47,494 nt of DNA, from assembly GCA_038120515.1 (NCBI GenBank), contig JAYOLW010000012.1, positions 1-47,494 on the forward strand. Direction: 5' to 3'. The position numbers were made by a program, and so were the translations under genes. Below, one piece after another: positions 18,116 to 27,389 of the stretch. A model generated the notes under the pieces. The model did no database searches, was not told where the DNA came from, and saw only the letters and a list, made by a program, of their open reading frames with translations. Position 1 is the stretch's first letter. Each line of letters opens with the position of its first letter. This stretch comes from JADHOX01 sp038120515. Lineage in GTDB: Bacteria; Pseudomonadota; Alphaproteobacteria; Rickettsiales; JABIRX01.

Positions 18116-18391
18116 ATGAAAAATTTAAGATTTCAGCTTACCAAAACTATAATTTTGATTTTAGTATTGTGCTTATCATCTTGCTGCCACTGCCCAAGAA
18201 GTTATGTAGGAAATTCAAATAATTCATATATACCCCCTTATTACGAATATGATAACAACTATCAATATTATGCTCCACCAAATTATAACCAAGTGCCAAA
18301 CAATGTTTATATTGATAATGATTCATATTATAACCAATATATTCCATCAGTTCCTAATCAAGATCCATTTGATTATCCGGTTGCAAGATAA
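18116..18391 (+). CDS. Small Tyr/Asn/Pro-rich lipoprotein
   Basis: The 91-residue protein has a basic N-terminus, a hydrophobic stretch (11-20) and a lipobox LSSC ending at Cys23. The mature part starts CCHCP and then consists almost entirely of Tyr, Asn, Pro, Asp and Ser. That composition suggests an extended, disordered surface or periplasmic peptide. I do not recognise a family. It begins six bases after tatD and probably shares its transcript. The signal peptide supports it being real. Confidence 0.72.
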   Translation: MKNLRFQLTKTIILILVLCLSSCCHCPRSYVGNSNNSYIPPYYEYDNNYQYYAPPNYNQVPNNVYIDNDSYYNQYIPSVPNQDPFDYPVAR

Positions 18392-18464
18392 ATAAACTTT
18401 TTTTGATAAATTATCTTGAAATTTCTAACTATTTTTAGATTAGATTAGTAAAAAATTTTTTATC

Positions 18465-19943
18465 ATGGATCACAAATATCAAGAAATAGCTCAAGACTTC
18501 CAAAACATAACAATTCTAAGTTCCGTAACTTCGCTTTTATACTGGGATAATGCAGTGATGATGCCAAAAAATGGTATCACAAGAAGAAGTAAAGAAATTG
18601 CTTTAGTCAGTAATTTAATTCATAAACAATATAAACAAAAAGATTATTTAAAACTTATCGAGGATCTTGATCAGTCTAAATTAGATCAATGGCAAAAAGC
18701 CAATTTAAAAGTCATAAAACATCATTTATCTCATCAAGTTATAATACCTGAAAAGCTTAATAATGAGTTCACCGAAAATGGCGTTAATTGTGAGTTTATT
18801 TGGCGTGATGCTAAAAAAGACAATGATTTCGCAAAATTTGCAGAAGCCTTTAAACCGGTTCTAAATAATATTCAGGAAATAGCCGAAATCAAATCTCAAA
18901 ATCTTGGTATTTCAAAATATGATTCTTTATTAGATTATTATGAACCTGGTCTTAGAGAATCTGATTTTCAAAACATTTTTAACACTCTTGCAACAAGGCT
19001 TCCAGAACTTATTGATAAGGTTATAGCTAAACAAGCAGAGAAAATCACATTTAATGACAAAAACTTTCCAATCGAAAAACAAAAAGCTATTGTCAAAAGA
19101 TTTACAAAATTACTTGGCCTTACTGATGAAAATATTCGTATTGATGAAAGTAGTCATCCTTTCTGTACTGGTCACAGAGGTGATGTCCGTATCACCACAA
19201 GATATTCAGAATCAGAATTTTTAACTAGTTTATTTGGCATCATTCATGAATCTGGTCATGCGATATATGATTTAAACACGCCAGAAAAATACAGCTTAGA
19301 TCCAGTTGGTGGATGCCTTGGCATGTCAATTCATGAATCGCAATCTTTATTTTACGAAATGCAAGTTGCCACATCTTATGATTTTATAAAGCTTGCTCAT
19401 AAGATCTTAACAGAAGAATTTGATATTAATGACGAAAATTTCACAGCTAAAAACCTATATAGTTTTTTAAATCATGTTGAAAAAAAATATATCCGAGTTG
19501 ATAGCGATGAAGTAACCTACCCTCTTCATATCATCATGAGATATGAAATTGAAAAGAAACTTATAGAAAAAGCAATTACTGTAAATGATCTTCCTGATGT
19601 CTGGGAATTTTACTTAGATAAATTTTTTGGCTTAAAATATAAAGATCACGCGACTGGCTGTCTGCAAGACATTCATTGGACAGATGGTAGCCTCGGATAT
19701 TTTCCATGTTATAGTCTTGGAGCAATTTTTGCGAGTCAATTAAAACAAAAATTTGATATAGAAAATCCTAAATTCAAATTAGACGAACAATCAATTCACA
19801 AATATCAAGAATTTTTAAGTGATAACGTTCATAAGTTTGGCTCACTTAAAAGCTCAGGAGAGCTTGCACTAGATTTATTTGAGACAAAATATGATTCAGA
19901 AATTTATTTAAATTACCTAAATAAAAAATATTTAAATGGCTAA
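18465..19943 (+). CDS. M32-family metallocarboxypeptidase (carboxypeptidase Taq)
   Basis: The 492-residue protein has the zinc site HESGH at 261-265 with HESQSLFYE at 290-298 providing the third ligand. Family landmarks HPFCTGHRGDVRITTRY (231-247) and VTYPLHIIMRYEIE follow. M32 enzymes release C-terminal amino acids in the cytoplasm. The length is usual for the family. The 3' end overlaps gloB by eight bases. Confidence 0.95.
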   Translation: MDHKYQEIAQDFQNITILSSVTSLLYWDNAVMMPKNGITRRSKEIALVSNLIHKQYKQKDYLKLIEDLDQSKLDQWQKANLKVIKHHLSHQVIIPEKLNNEFTENGVNCEFIWRDAKKDNDFAKFAEAFKPVLNNIQEIAEIKSQNLGISKYDSLLDYYEPGLRESDFQNIFNTLATRLPELIDKVIAKQAEKITFNDKNFPIEKQKAIVKRFTKLLGLTDENIRIDESSHPFCTGHRGDVRITTRYSESEFLTSLFGIIHESGHAIYDLNTPEKYSLDPVGGCLGMSIHESQSLFYEMQVATSYDFIKLAHKILTEEFDINDENFTAKNLYSFLNHVEKKYIRVDSDEVTYPLHIIMRYEIEKKLIEKAITVNDLPDVWEFYLDKFFGLKYKDHATGCLQDIHWTDGSLGYFPCYSLGAIFASQLKQKFDIENPKFKLDEQSIHKYQEFLSDNVHKFGSLKSSGELALDLFETKYDSEIYLNYLNKKYLNG

Positions 19944-20709
19944 TTACACCATCGACATACTTCCTGCATTATCAGACAATTACATCTTTATAATCAGAGA
20001 TCACGTTAACGACTTAACCCTATGCGTTGATCCAGGAGATGCGTCTGTTGTTATAAATTTTTTAGAACAAAAACAGATTAAATTAGATTATGTTTTAAAT
20101 ACACATCATCACTATGATCACATCACTGGCAATCAAGAATTACTAGAAAAATATAACTGCAAAATTTTTGCAAACTCAAAAGATGTTTATCGTATAAACT
20201 CAGTCACAGATGAATTAACCGAAGGCCAAATTTTACAATTAGGTATTTTTAATTTTAAAATTTTAGCAACTCTAGGCAATGCAATTAATCATATTTCTTA
20301 TCATGATGAAAATCTCAAATTGTTATTCTCAGGTGATACTATTTTCTCCTCTGGTTGTGGTAGAATAATCGAAGGCAATCACGAGATGCTTTACGATTCT
20401 TTAGAAAAATTAAGGAAACTTGATCAAGAAACATTAATTTATTTTGCACATGAATATACAAAAAAAAACATAGAATTTGCGTTATTATTCGAGCCAAATA
20501 ATCATGATCTAGTTGAAAAATATGCAACAACTAAAGAACAATATCTAAAGAACATACCAACAGTTCCAACTACTATTGCTAACGAACTTAAAACAAATCC
20601 ATTTTTAAGACTTCATAATAAGGAAATAAGAAAAAACTTAGGTTTTAATTCTGACCATCTATCATTCAAAGTACTAAAAAAACTAAGAACCTTAAAAGAC
20701 AAATATTAG
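19936..20709 (+). CDS. gloB: Hydroxyacylglutathione hydrolase (glyoxalase II)
   Basis: The 257-residue metallo-beta-lactamase-fold protein has THHHYDH at 56-62 for the binuclear metal site, the FSGDTIFSSGCGRI segment and the C-terminal FAHEYTKKN. It also has the helical glutathione-binding extension (PTVPTTIANELKTNPFLR) that sets GloB apart from other MBL hydrolases. It completes methylglyoxal detoxification by cleaving S-lactoylglutathione. It overlaps the upstream carboxypeptidase gene. Confidence 0.94.
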   Translation: MANYTIDILPALSDNYIFIIRDHVNDLTLCVDPGDASVVINFLEQKQIKLDYVLNTHHHYDHITGNQELLEKYNCKIFANSKDVYRINSVTDELTEGQILQLGIFNFKILATLGNAINHISYHDENLKLLFSGDTIFSSGCGRIIEGNHEMLYDSLEKLRKLDQETLIYFAHEYTKKNIEFALLFEPNNHDLVEKYATTKEQYLKNIPTVPTTIANELKTNPFLRLHNKEIRKNLGFNSDHLSFKVLKKLRTLKDKY

Positions 20710-20713
20710 GAAA

Positions 20714-21454
20714 ATGAAATTTGACGAAATAGAATATAAAATTCACGGTGATGACTCTCAATATGTCAATATCGAACTTGATCCAGCAGAATCTATAATA
20801 GCGGAAGCTGGAACCATGCTGGCAATGGAAGAAGGTATAAAGCTCACAACCATTTTTGGTGATGGTCGATATGATTCTGGCTTATTTGGTGGTCTTGCAG
20901 CTGCAGGAAAAAGATTAATTACCGGAGAATCTTTATGCCTTACATTATTTACCAACAAATCTAGTGAAAAGAAAACAATTAGCTTCACTGGACCAGATAT
21001 GGGTAAAATAATCCCAATCAATTTAAGAAATCATGGTTCTAAATTTATTTGCCAAAGAGATTCATTTTTATGCGCAGCAAGAGGTATTTCAATTGGTATC
21101 TATTTTCAGAAAAGAATTCTCACTGGTTTTTTTGGTGGTGAAGGCTTTATTATGCAAAAACTTGAAGGAGATGGTATGGCCTTTCTTCATGCAAGTGGTG
21201 CTATATATTTAAAAAATTTAGCTGCCGGTGAGACATTAATAGTTGATAGCAACTCAATTGTTGCATTTGAACAAACAATAGATTTCTCCTTTAAATTAGT
21301 TGGTGGAATAAAAAGCGCTCTATTTGCAAGAGAGGGATTATTTCTCTCAACTTTAAAAGGACCTGGTAAAATTATTTTGCAAACAATGCCTTTTGAAACT
21401 CTTGCCCAACAAGTAATTGTAAGGTCTGGTATCTTGAAACAACTAAAGAAGTAA
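20714..21454 (+). CDS. AIM24 / TIGR00266 family protein
   Basis: The 246-residue beta-rich protein has repeated GxGxxFLxAxG modules (GDGMAFLHASGAIYLKNLA) and LDPAESIIAEAGTMLAM near the N-terminus, matching the AIM24/TIGR00266 family. The family relates to the mitochondrial protein AIM24; its bacterial function is unknown. It starts four bases after gloB and likely shares the operon. Confidence 0.88.
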   Translation: MKFDEIEYKIHGDDSQYVNIELDPAESIIAEAGTMLAMEEGIKLTTIFGDGRYDSGLFGGLAAAGKRLITGESLCLTLFTNKSSEKKTISFTGPDMGKIIPINLRNHGSKFICQRDSFLCAARGISIGIYFQKRILTGFFGGEGFIMQKLEGDGMAFLHASGAIYLKNLAAGETLIVDSNSIVAFEQTIDFSFKLVGGIKSALFAREGLFLSTLKGPGKIILQTMPFETLAQQVIVRSGILKQLKK

Positions 21455-21519
21455 TAAGAAAACCTAGCCTTTAAACATAAGTTTTAATATTATATAGAAA
21501 TGATGTTTAAAATTTTATT

Positions 21520-22002
21520 ATGACTGCAATATACCCTGGAACATTTGACCCAATTACAATTGGTCATATAGACATTATCAGAAGATCATTAAATGTTTTT
21601 GATGAGCTAATTATTGCCGTTGCGCAAAATAGTGATAAAAATCCTTTATTTGATCACGAAAAAAGAAAAGAAATTGTCGAACAATCGTTAAAAGATGTTG
21701 GTCTTTACAGCGATAAAATTACCGTAAAGTCATTTAGTGGTTTGTTAGTTGACTTTGCTAAATCACATAATTCTAATATTATTATTAGAGGCCTTCGTGC
21801 TGTATCTGATTTTGAATATGAATTTCAAATGGCTTGTATGAACAGCAAATTATCAGAAGATATTGAAACAATATTTTTACCATCTTCAGAAAATACTCAC
21901 TTTATATCATCTAGATTTGTTAAACAAATAGCGAGACTCAAAGGTGATGTTGCTAAATTAGTTACAAAATCAGTAGAACAAGAAATTAAAAAGATTCTAT
22001 AA
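21520..22002 (+). CDS. coaD: Phosphopantetheine adenylyltransferase
   Basis: The 160-residue nucleotidyltransferase has YPGTFDPITIGH (5-16, with the TxGH-type motif), the RGLRAVSDFEYE segment and the ISSRFVKQIA C-terminal motif. It makes dephospho-CoA in CoA biosynthesis. The last six bases overlap the convergent alaS 3' end. Confidence 0.97.
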   Translation: MTAIYPGTFDPITIGHIDIIRRSLNVFDELIIAVAQNSDKNPLFDHEKRKEIVEQSLKDVGLYSDKITVKSFSGLLVDFAKSHNSNIIIRGLRAVSDFEYEFQMACMNSKLSEDIETIFLPSSENTHFISSRFVKQIARLKGDVAKLVTKSVEQEIKKIL

Positions 22003-24612
22003 CTTTGCTAACAATTCTTTAACTGTTTGAATCGCATTATCAATTTTATCTGAATTGCTACCACCTCCTTGTGCGAAAGCTTCTTTACCGCCACCGCCTT
22101 TACCATCAACTAATGGAGTAACTTCTCTAATAAAACTTCCAGCATTAAAATCTTCTATAGATACAGCTTTGGAAATAATAATATTTACCTTTTTATCACT
22201 TGATTGATTAAATAAAACAACAATAGAGGGTTGTTGTTTTACAATTTGACCCACTAAATCTCGACAATCTGGTACATCAAGATCTGATGATTTTAAGATT
22301 GTAACATTCCTTCCATTAATAACCTCGGCTGATTTTAAAGCTATAGACTTAAATTCAGCAACTTTATATTTACTAACAGATTTAATTAATGCTTTTTTCT
22401 CTTTTGTTAAAGATTCAATTTTATCTGAAACCTTATCTCTATCTATTTGAAACTTAAGGCTAATATCTGTGATATCATTATAAGCATTACGCATAACCGC
22501 ATAAGCTTCATCTCTTGTTACGGCTTCAATTCTTCTGATACCAGATGCCACGGAACCTTCTGAAATAATTTTAAAAATCGCAATATCTCCAGTTTGATAA
22601 ACATGCGTTCCACCACAAAGTTCAATCGATTTATCATCATTACTACCTGGAAATGAAACTACCCTAACCACATCTTCATATTTTTCACCAAATTGCGCAA
22701 CAGCTCCTTGAGCTTTAGCCTCATCTATCGGCATTTCTTCAGTAACAGCTCCTATATTTTCCCAAACGATTTGATTCACCTGGTCTTCAATTGTTTTGAT
22801 TTGCTCATCTGATAAAGCTTTATTATGAGAGAAATCAAAACGCAGAACATCTTCACTAACATATGATCCTTTTTGCGTTACCTGGTTACCCAGATTTTGT
22901 TTTAAAACAAAATGTAATAAATGTGTTGCTGAATGATTAGCTTTAATTTTGATTCTTTTATTTACATCAATTTTAAGAGTAAAATTATCACCTAATTTTA
23001 TATTACCTCTTTTTACTTTGGCATGATGCACAAAAAAACCACCAGATTTTTTCTGACAATCGATTATTTCGATCTCAGTATTATCATTTATTGCAGTTCC
23101 GCTATCACCTATTTGACCTCCAGACTCTGCATAAAAAACAGTTTTATCAAAAATCAAAAACACATCCTCTGAAGCCGAGGATTCAACTATTTTGTGATTT
23201 TCAATTATTCCTATAACCTTTGCCTCAATTTCTTCATTATGATAGCCTACAAACTCAGTTTTAGCTAATTTTTTAGTTAACTCTAGAAATAATGACTCCG
23301 AACCAGCATCACCAGAACCTTTCCAATTGGACTTAGCTCTTTGTTTTTGATCATTCATCAAATCATTAAATTGATCAATATCAACGGTTAAGTTTTGTTC
23401 TCTTAGAATATCCTGTGTTAAATCTAGCGGGAATCCATATGTATCATAAAGTTTAAAGGCAACTTCACCTGACAAATTCTTACCTTTAGCTCCAGCAATT
23501 TCAGCATTCAGAATTTTTATTCCTTTATCTAAAGTCTCAGAAAACTTTTGCTCTTCTTCTTTAAGCTCTGTAACGATACTATCTTTGGCAATGACTAATT
23601 CATCAAAATGTTTACCCATACGATCAATCAAAATTGGGGCAAGATCTGAAAAAACCGTATTGTTACCACCAAGTTTATTGACATGACGAATTGCACGTCT
23701 AATAATCCGCCTTAAGATATATCCCCTACCTTCATTTGAAGACAGAATTCCATCAGCAATTAAAAAACAGCTAGATCGCAAATGATCAGAAATAACTCTA
23801 TGCGAAGCGATCATTTTTTGATCGTTATTGCCTGTAATCTTTATTGATTCATTGATAATATCTTGAAACAAATCAATGTCATAATTATTATGCTTACCCT
23901 GCATGATAGAGGCAACACGCTCAAGTCCCATACCAGTATCAATACATTGACTAGGCAAATCAATTCTTTTACCACCTTTAAGGATCTGATATTGCATAAA
24001 AACTAAATTCCAAATTTCAACAAACCTATCTCCCTCATCACCTTGCCCAGGTTTGTTGCCAGGAATATGCTCTCCGTGATCATAAAAAATTTCTGAACAA
24101 GGACCACATGGGCCAATATCACCCATCGACCAAAAATTATCATTAGTGTTAATTCTTAGGATGCGATCTTCAGTCAAACCAGAGATCCTCTTCCATAAAT
24201 TAAAGGCTTCATCATCATCATGATAAACTGTAACCAAAAGACGCTTCTTATCAATACCAAGCTCTTTAGTTATAAAATTCCAACCATAAAAAATTGCCTG
24301 CTCTTTGAAATAATCGCCAAATGAGAAGTTACCAAGCATCTCAAAAAATGTGTGATGCCGTGCTGTATAACCAACATTTTCAAGATCATTATGTTTACCA
24401 CCAGCTCTAATACATTTTTGCGATGTAACTAAACGCCTACTTGTAGGATTTAGCTCTCCAGTGAAATATTGTTTAAATGGTACCATACCAGCATTTACAA
24501 ATAGCAAGGTTGGATCATTTTCTGGAACCAATGGAGCTGATTTTACAATTGTATGATCATTGCTTTCAAAATAGTTAAGAAAGGCTGATCTAATTTCAGA
24601 TAATCTTTTCAT
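21997..24612 (-). CDS. alaS: Alanyl-tRNA synthetase
   Basis: Full-length 871-residue class II synthetase. The catalytic domain has NAGMVPFKQYF and TRHHTFFEMLGNFSFGDYF. The editing domain has HSATHLLHFVLK and CGGTHVYQTGDIA zinc ligands. The C-terminal C-Ala domain ends with a glycine-rich GKGGGGKEAFAQGG segment. The gene follows hisC by three bases, so it is probably cotranscribed with the histidine genes. Confidence 0.98.
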   Translation of the reverse strand: MKRLSEIRSAFLNYFESNDHTIVKSAPLVPENDPTLLFVNAGMVPFKQYFTGELNPTSRRLVTSQKCIRAGGKHNDLENVGYTARHHTFFEMLGNFSFGDYFKEQAIFYGWNFITKELGIDKKRLLVTVYHDDDEAFNLWKRISGLTEDRILRINTNDNFWSMGDIGPCGPCSEIFYDHGEHIPGNKPGQGDEGDRFVEIWNLVFMQYQILKGGKRIDLPSQCIDTGMGLERVASIMQGKHNNYDIDLFQDIINESIKITGNNDQKMIASHRVISDHLRSSCFLIADGILSSNEGRGYILRRIIRRAIRHVNKLGGNNTVFSDLAPILIDRMGKHFDELVIAKDSIVTELKEEEQKFSETLDKGIKILNAEIAGAKGKNLSGEVAFKLYDTYGFPLDLTQDILREQNLTVDIDQFNDLMNDQKQRAKSNWKGSGDAGSESLFLELTKKLAKTEFVGYHNEEIEAKVIGIIENHKIVESSASEDVFLIFDKTVFYAESGGQIGDSGTAINDNTEIEIIDCQKKSGGFFVHHAKVKRGNIKLGDNFTLKIDVNKRIKIKANHSATHLLHFVLKQNLGNQVTQKGSYVSEDVLRFDFSHNKALSDEQIKTIEDQVNQIVWENIGAVTEEMPIDEAKAQGAVAQFGEKYEDVVRVVSFPGSNDDKSIELCGGTHVYQTGDIAIFKIISEGSVASGIRRIEAVTRDEAYAVMRNAYNDITDISLKFQIDRDKVSDKIESLTKEKKALIKSVSKYKVAEFKSIALKSAEVINGRNVTILKSSDLDVPDCRDLVGQIVKQQPSIVVLFNQSSDKKVNIIISKAVSIEDFNAGSFIREVTPLVDGKGGGGKEAFAQGGGSNSDKIDNAIQTVKELLAKL

Positions 24613-24615
24613 AAT

Positions 24616-25689
24616 TTATAACCAAAACTGCTTGGACAACTCTAAAAGCTTATTATTTTCTTCATTTGTACCTACAGAAATCCTTATATATTCTGGTAAT
24701 CCATAAGCTGCAACTTTTCTTACTTTAATTTTATATTGATTTAAGAATTCAACATAATTATCAATTACTTCGGGGCTTAATTTTAGTAAGAAAAAATTTG
24801 CAACAGAATCTATAAATTCTATACCAATATCACTGAATTCCTTCTTAAAAATCTTAAGCCATCTATTATTATGTTCACGCGACTTAATGCAAAAATCTAT
24901 ATCATTAATAGCAGCTGTTGCAGCAAGTTGTGCTGCAAGGTTAACATTAAAAGGCCCTCTAACTTTATTCAAAACTTCGGTAATTTCATAAGAGGCATAA
25001 CAATAACCAATCCTAAGACCTGCTAAGCCATATATTTTTGAGAATGTTCTTGTAGCAACCACATTTGAGTATTTTGCAACTAAATCAAAACCATTTTCAT
25101 ATTCATCTTGAGTTACATATTCGGCATAAGCACCATCAACAACTAAAATAACATTATCAGGCAATTTTATTCTAAGATCTTCAAGCTCTGTTTTAGTTAA
25201 AAATGTTCCTGTTGGATTATTTGGATTAGCAATAAAAACTAATTTTGTTTTGTTAGTTACCTTTGCTAATATATTATTAATATTTGCTTTTAAAGCGCTC
25301 TCTTTTGCAGCAATTGGTGTTACAGAATTAACAAGAGCATAAAATTTATACATCAAAAACCCATGCTCAGAATAAATAATTTCATCGCCAGCTTCGGTAA
25401 AAGCAGCTATAAGTAAATTAAATATTTCATCAGAACCATTTGCGCAAGTAATTTGGTCTTTGTTTATTGCTAGATTATTTGCTATAGCTTGACGAAGGTC
25501 GGAAGAACTGCCTTCCGGATATCTATTTATATATTTTGCAACATCTAAAAATGCATCTTTAGCTTTAGGTGAACAACCAAAGGGATTTTCATTAGACGAC
25601 AATTTTATAACTTCATTATCAAAAATATTACCCTCACCAGGTTTATAAGCTGCAATATCTGCAATAGTTTTCTTACTAACAAACTTCAT
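24616..25689 (-). CDS. hisC: Histidinol-phosphate aminotransferase
   Basis: The 357-residue PLP-dependent class I/II aminotransferase has LSSNENPFGCSPKA, FIANPNNPTGT, VDGAYAEY, PLP lysine K218 in TRTFSKIYGLAG and R226. It converts imidazole-acetol phosphate to histidinol phosphate. In some bacteria HisC paralogues use aromatic substrates, but placement directly downstream of hisE and hisF favours histidine synthesis. Confidence 0.93.
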   Translation of the reverse strand: MKFVSKKTIADIAAYKPGEGNIFDNEVIKLSSNENPFGCSPKAKDAFLDVAKYINRYPEGSSSDLRQAIANNLAINKDQITCANGSDEIFNLLIAAFTEAGDEIIYSEHGFLMYKFYALVNSVTPIAAKESALKANINNILAKVTNKTKLVFIANPNNPTGTFLTKTELEDLRIKLPDNVILVVDGAYAEYVTQDEYENGFDLVAKYSNVVATRTFSKIYGLAGLRIGYCYASYEITEVLNKVRGPFNVNLAAQLAATAAINDIDFCIKSREHNNRWLKIFKKEFSDIGIEFIDSVANFFLLKLSPEVIDNYVEFLNQYKIKVRKVAAYGLPEYIRISVGTNEENNKLLELSKQFWL

Positions 25690-25693
25690 AATT

Positions 25694-26014
25694 TTATGGT
25701 AAAAGTTTATCTAAATCACTGTGATTTCTTGCTGACATTTCTAATCTAATATCTTCAAGTGAAACATTTTTAGCTTTAAGGAGACATAGCCAATGATAGA
25801 TCAAATCACATGATTCTGAGACTAAAGCGGCTTTATCTTCAACTAATGCAGCAACTACAACTTCTGTTGCTTCTTCACCTACTTTCTGCGCAACTTTATT
25901 CAAACCACCATTAACTAATTTTGATGTATAAGATAGTGTTTCATGTTCTTGAGATTTTGACTCAACTAACAACTCAAGTTCTTTTAAGAAATTATCTCCA
26001 AACTCTTTTTTCAT
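25694..26014 (-). CDS. hisE: Phosphoribosyl-ATP pyrophosphatase
   Basis: The 106-residue all-helical MazG-like protein has the KVGEEATEVVVAAL metal-binding helix and ESCDLIYHWLCLL, the family signature. It performs the second step of histidine synthesis. It is a stand-alone HisE, not fused to HisI. The start overlaps the hisF stop by four bases (ATGA). Confidence 0.95.
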   Translation of the reverse strand: MKKEFGDNFLKELELLVESKSQEHETLSYTSKLVNGGLNKVAQKVGEEATEVVVAALVEDKAALVSESCDLIYHWLCLLKAKNVSLEDIRLEMSARNHSDLDKLLP

Positions 26015-26769
26015 AACCTAACCGGAATATTATTATTCTTTAAATGATTTTTAACGTCTTTTATCTTATATTTACCAAAATGGAAGACAGAAGCTGCAAG
26101 TAATGCAGAAACATTGCCTTCTTTTACTCCATCACTAAAATGCTCAAGTTTTCCTACCCCACCAGAAGCTATTACAGGCACTGATACTAAATCTGTAATG
26201 GCTTTGTTGAGTTCATGATTATAACCATCTCCTGTACCATCACGGTCCATAGAAGTGACAAGCAATTCTCCTGCACCATCATCAGCCATTTTTTGTGCCC
26301 ACTCAATCGCATCTATTCCTGTCGACTTTGAACCACCATGAGTAAATATCTCAAATTTACCATTAGAATTTTTCTTAGCATCAATTGCAGCAATTATACA
26401 TTGAGAACCAAACTCTAATGCTGCTTCTTTTACAAAAGATGGATTATAAATAGCTGCAGAATTAATCGAAACCTTGTCAGCACCTGAATTTAAAATTTTT
26501 CTAATATCAGCAATAGTTTTAATACCCCCTCCAACAGTTAACGGAATAAAGCATTCTTCAGCTACCTTTTCTATAACATCACAGATTGTATCTTTAGCTT
26601 CTTTTGTAGCAGCAATATCCAAAAAACATAATTCGTCAGCGCCTAATTGATTGTAAAGTTTTGCTTGCTCAACTGGGTCACCAGCCTCTCTAAGATCGAC
26701 AAAATTAATACCCTTTACAACTTTTCCATCTTTTACATCTAAGCAGGGTATAATTCTAACTTTCAGCAT
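26011..26769 (-). CDS. hisF: Imidazole glycerol phosphate synthase cyclase subunit
   Basis: The 252-residue (beta/alpha)8 barrel has catalytic D11 (IPCLDVKDGKVVKG) and D130 region (IIAAIDAKK). The phosphate-binding VGGGIKT and VIASGGVGKLEH motifs and DRDGTGDGYN are present. It makes IGP and AICAR with ammonia from HisH, whose gene is not in this window. It is the first gene of the hisF-hisE-hisC-alaS run. Confidence 0.97.
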   Translation of the reverse strand: MLKVRIIPCLDVKDGKVVKGINFVDLREAGDPVEQAKLYNQLGADELCFLDIAATKEAKDTICDVIEKVAEECFIPLTVGGGIKTIADIRKILNSGADKVSINSAAIYNPSFVKEAALEFGSQCIIAAIDAKKNSNGKFEIFTHGGSKSTGIDAIEWAQKMADDGAGELLVTSMDRDGTGDGYNHELNKAITDLVSVPVIASGGVGKLEHFSDGVKEGNVSALLAASVFHFGKYKIKDVKNHLKNNNIPVRL

Positions 26770-26800
26770 AATTTTATCAGATAAATTTTAATTTATGAGT

Positions 26801-26864
26801 TTGACAATCTTAAAAGAGAATTCTATATTTTAACAGAATTTTTTAAGAGGAGGAAAATTTCGTG
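26801..26864 (+). promoter_or_regulatory. Promoter and strong ribosome binding site of the DUF4065 gene
   Basis: TTGACA (26801-26806), a 17-base spacer and TATATT (26824-26829) form a near-consensus promoter. AGAGGAGG at 26846-26853, eight bases before a GTG start (26862), is the strongest Shine-Dalgarno in the window and fixes the GTG as the start. AATTCT/AGAATT inverted arms around the -10 region could be an operator. Confidence 0.7.
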
Positions 26865-27389
26865 TATAGTCCTGCAAAAATTGCAAATTCAATTATAAAA
26901 CTTGCTAAGTCTCATTGCATAGAATTAGACCCTCTTAAATTACAAAAAATAATTTATTTTGCCCATTGCAGATCTTTAGTTGATCGAAATGAAATTTTAA
27001 TTAATGAACCATTTCATGCTTTTAGCTTTGGTCCTTTAATCACTTCAATTTATCACGAATATAAAAAATACGGAAACAATCCAGTTGATCACTTTACCTC
27101 CGAACTTGTCCTTGATGGCGATGAACTAACCTGGAAAATTTTCTTTGTGCCAGATGATGACAAAGAAACGCATTTCATTCTTGCCCAAACTTTTGACAAA
27201 TATTCAAATCACAGTGGCAGTGATTTAGCAAAAATGACTCATATTAAAAATGGCCCTTGGTACAATACATATGCTCAAGGTTTAAAAGAAGGTATTACAA
27301 ATGGCAAAGAAATTTCAAATTACGAAATTAAAAGCCACTCATTATTACATTTTAATGAATTTAATAGCTTACCAGCAAACTTAAATTAA
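26862..27389 (+). CDS. DUF4065 / Panacea (SocA-like antitoxin-associated) domain protein
   Basis: The 175-residue protein begins YSPAKIANSIIKLA and has LDPLKLQKIIYFAHCRSL and FHAFSFGPLITSIYHEYKKYG, the hallmarks of the DUF4065 (SocA/GepA/Panacea) family. Family members are proteolytic adaptors or antitoxin domains paired with diverse toxins; Caulobacter SocA neutralises SocB. No toxin gene adjoins: hisF diverges upstream and gltX converges downstream, with TTAA shared by the stops. It is thus an orphan here. The strong promoter and Shine-Dalgarno suggest high or independent expression. Confidence 0.85.
   Translation: MYSPAKIANSIIKLAKSHCIELDPLKLQKIIYFAHCRSLVDRNEILINEPFHAFSFGPLITSIYHEYKKYGNNPVDHFTSELVLDGDELTWKIFFVPDDDKETHFILAQTFDKYSNHSGSDLAKMTHIKNGPWYNTYAQGLKEGITNGKEISNYEIKSHSLLHFNEFNSLPANLN

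Noticed and set aside
18384..18418. CAAGATAA / TTATCTTG inverted repeat after the lipoprotein gene
   Set aside because: The 19-base loop holds the T-run, so it does not fit an intrinsic terminator.
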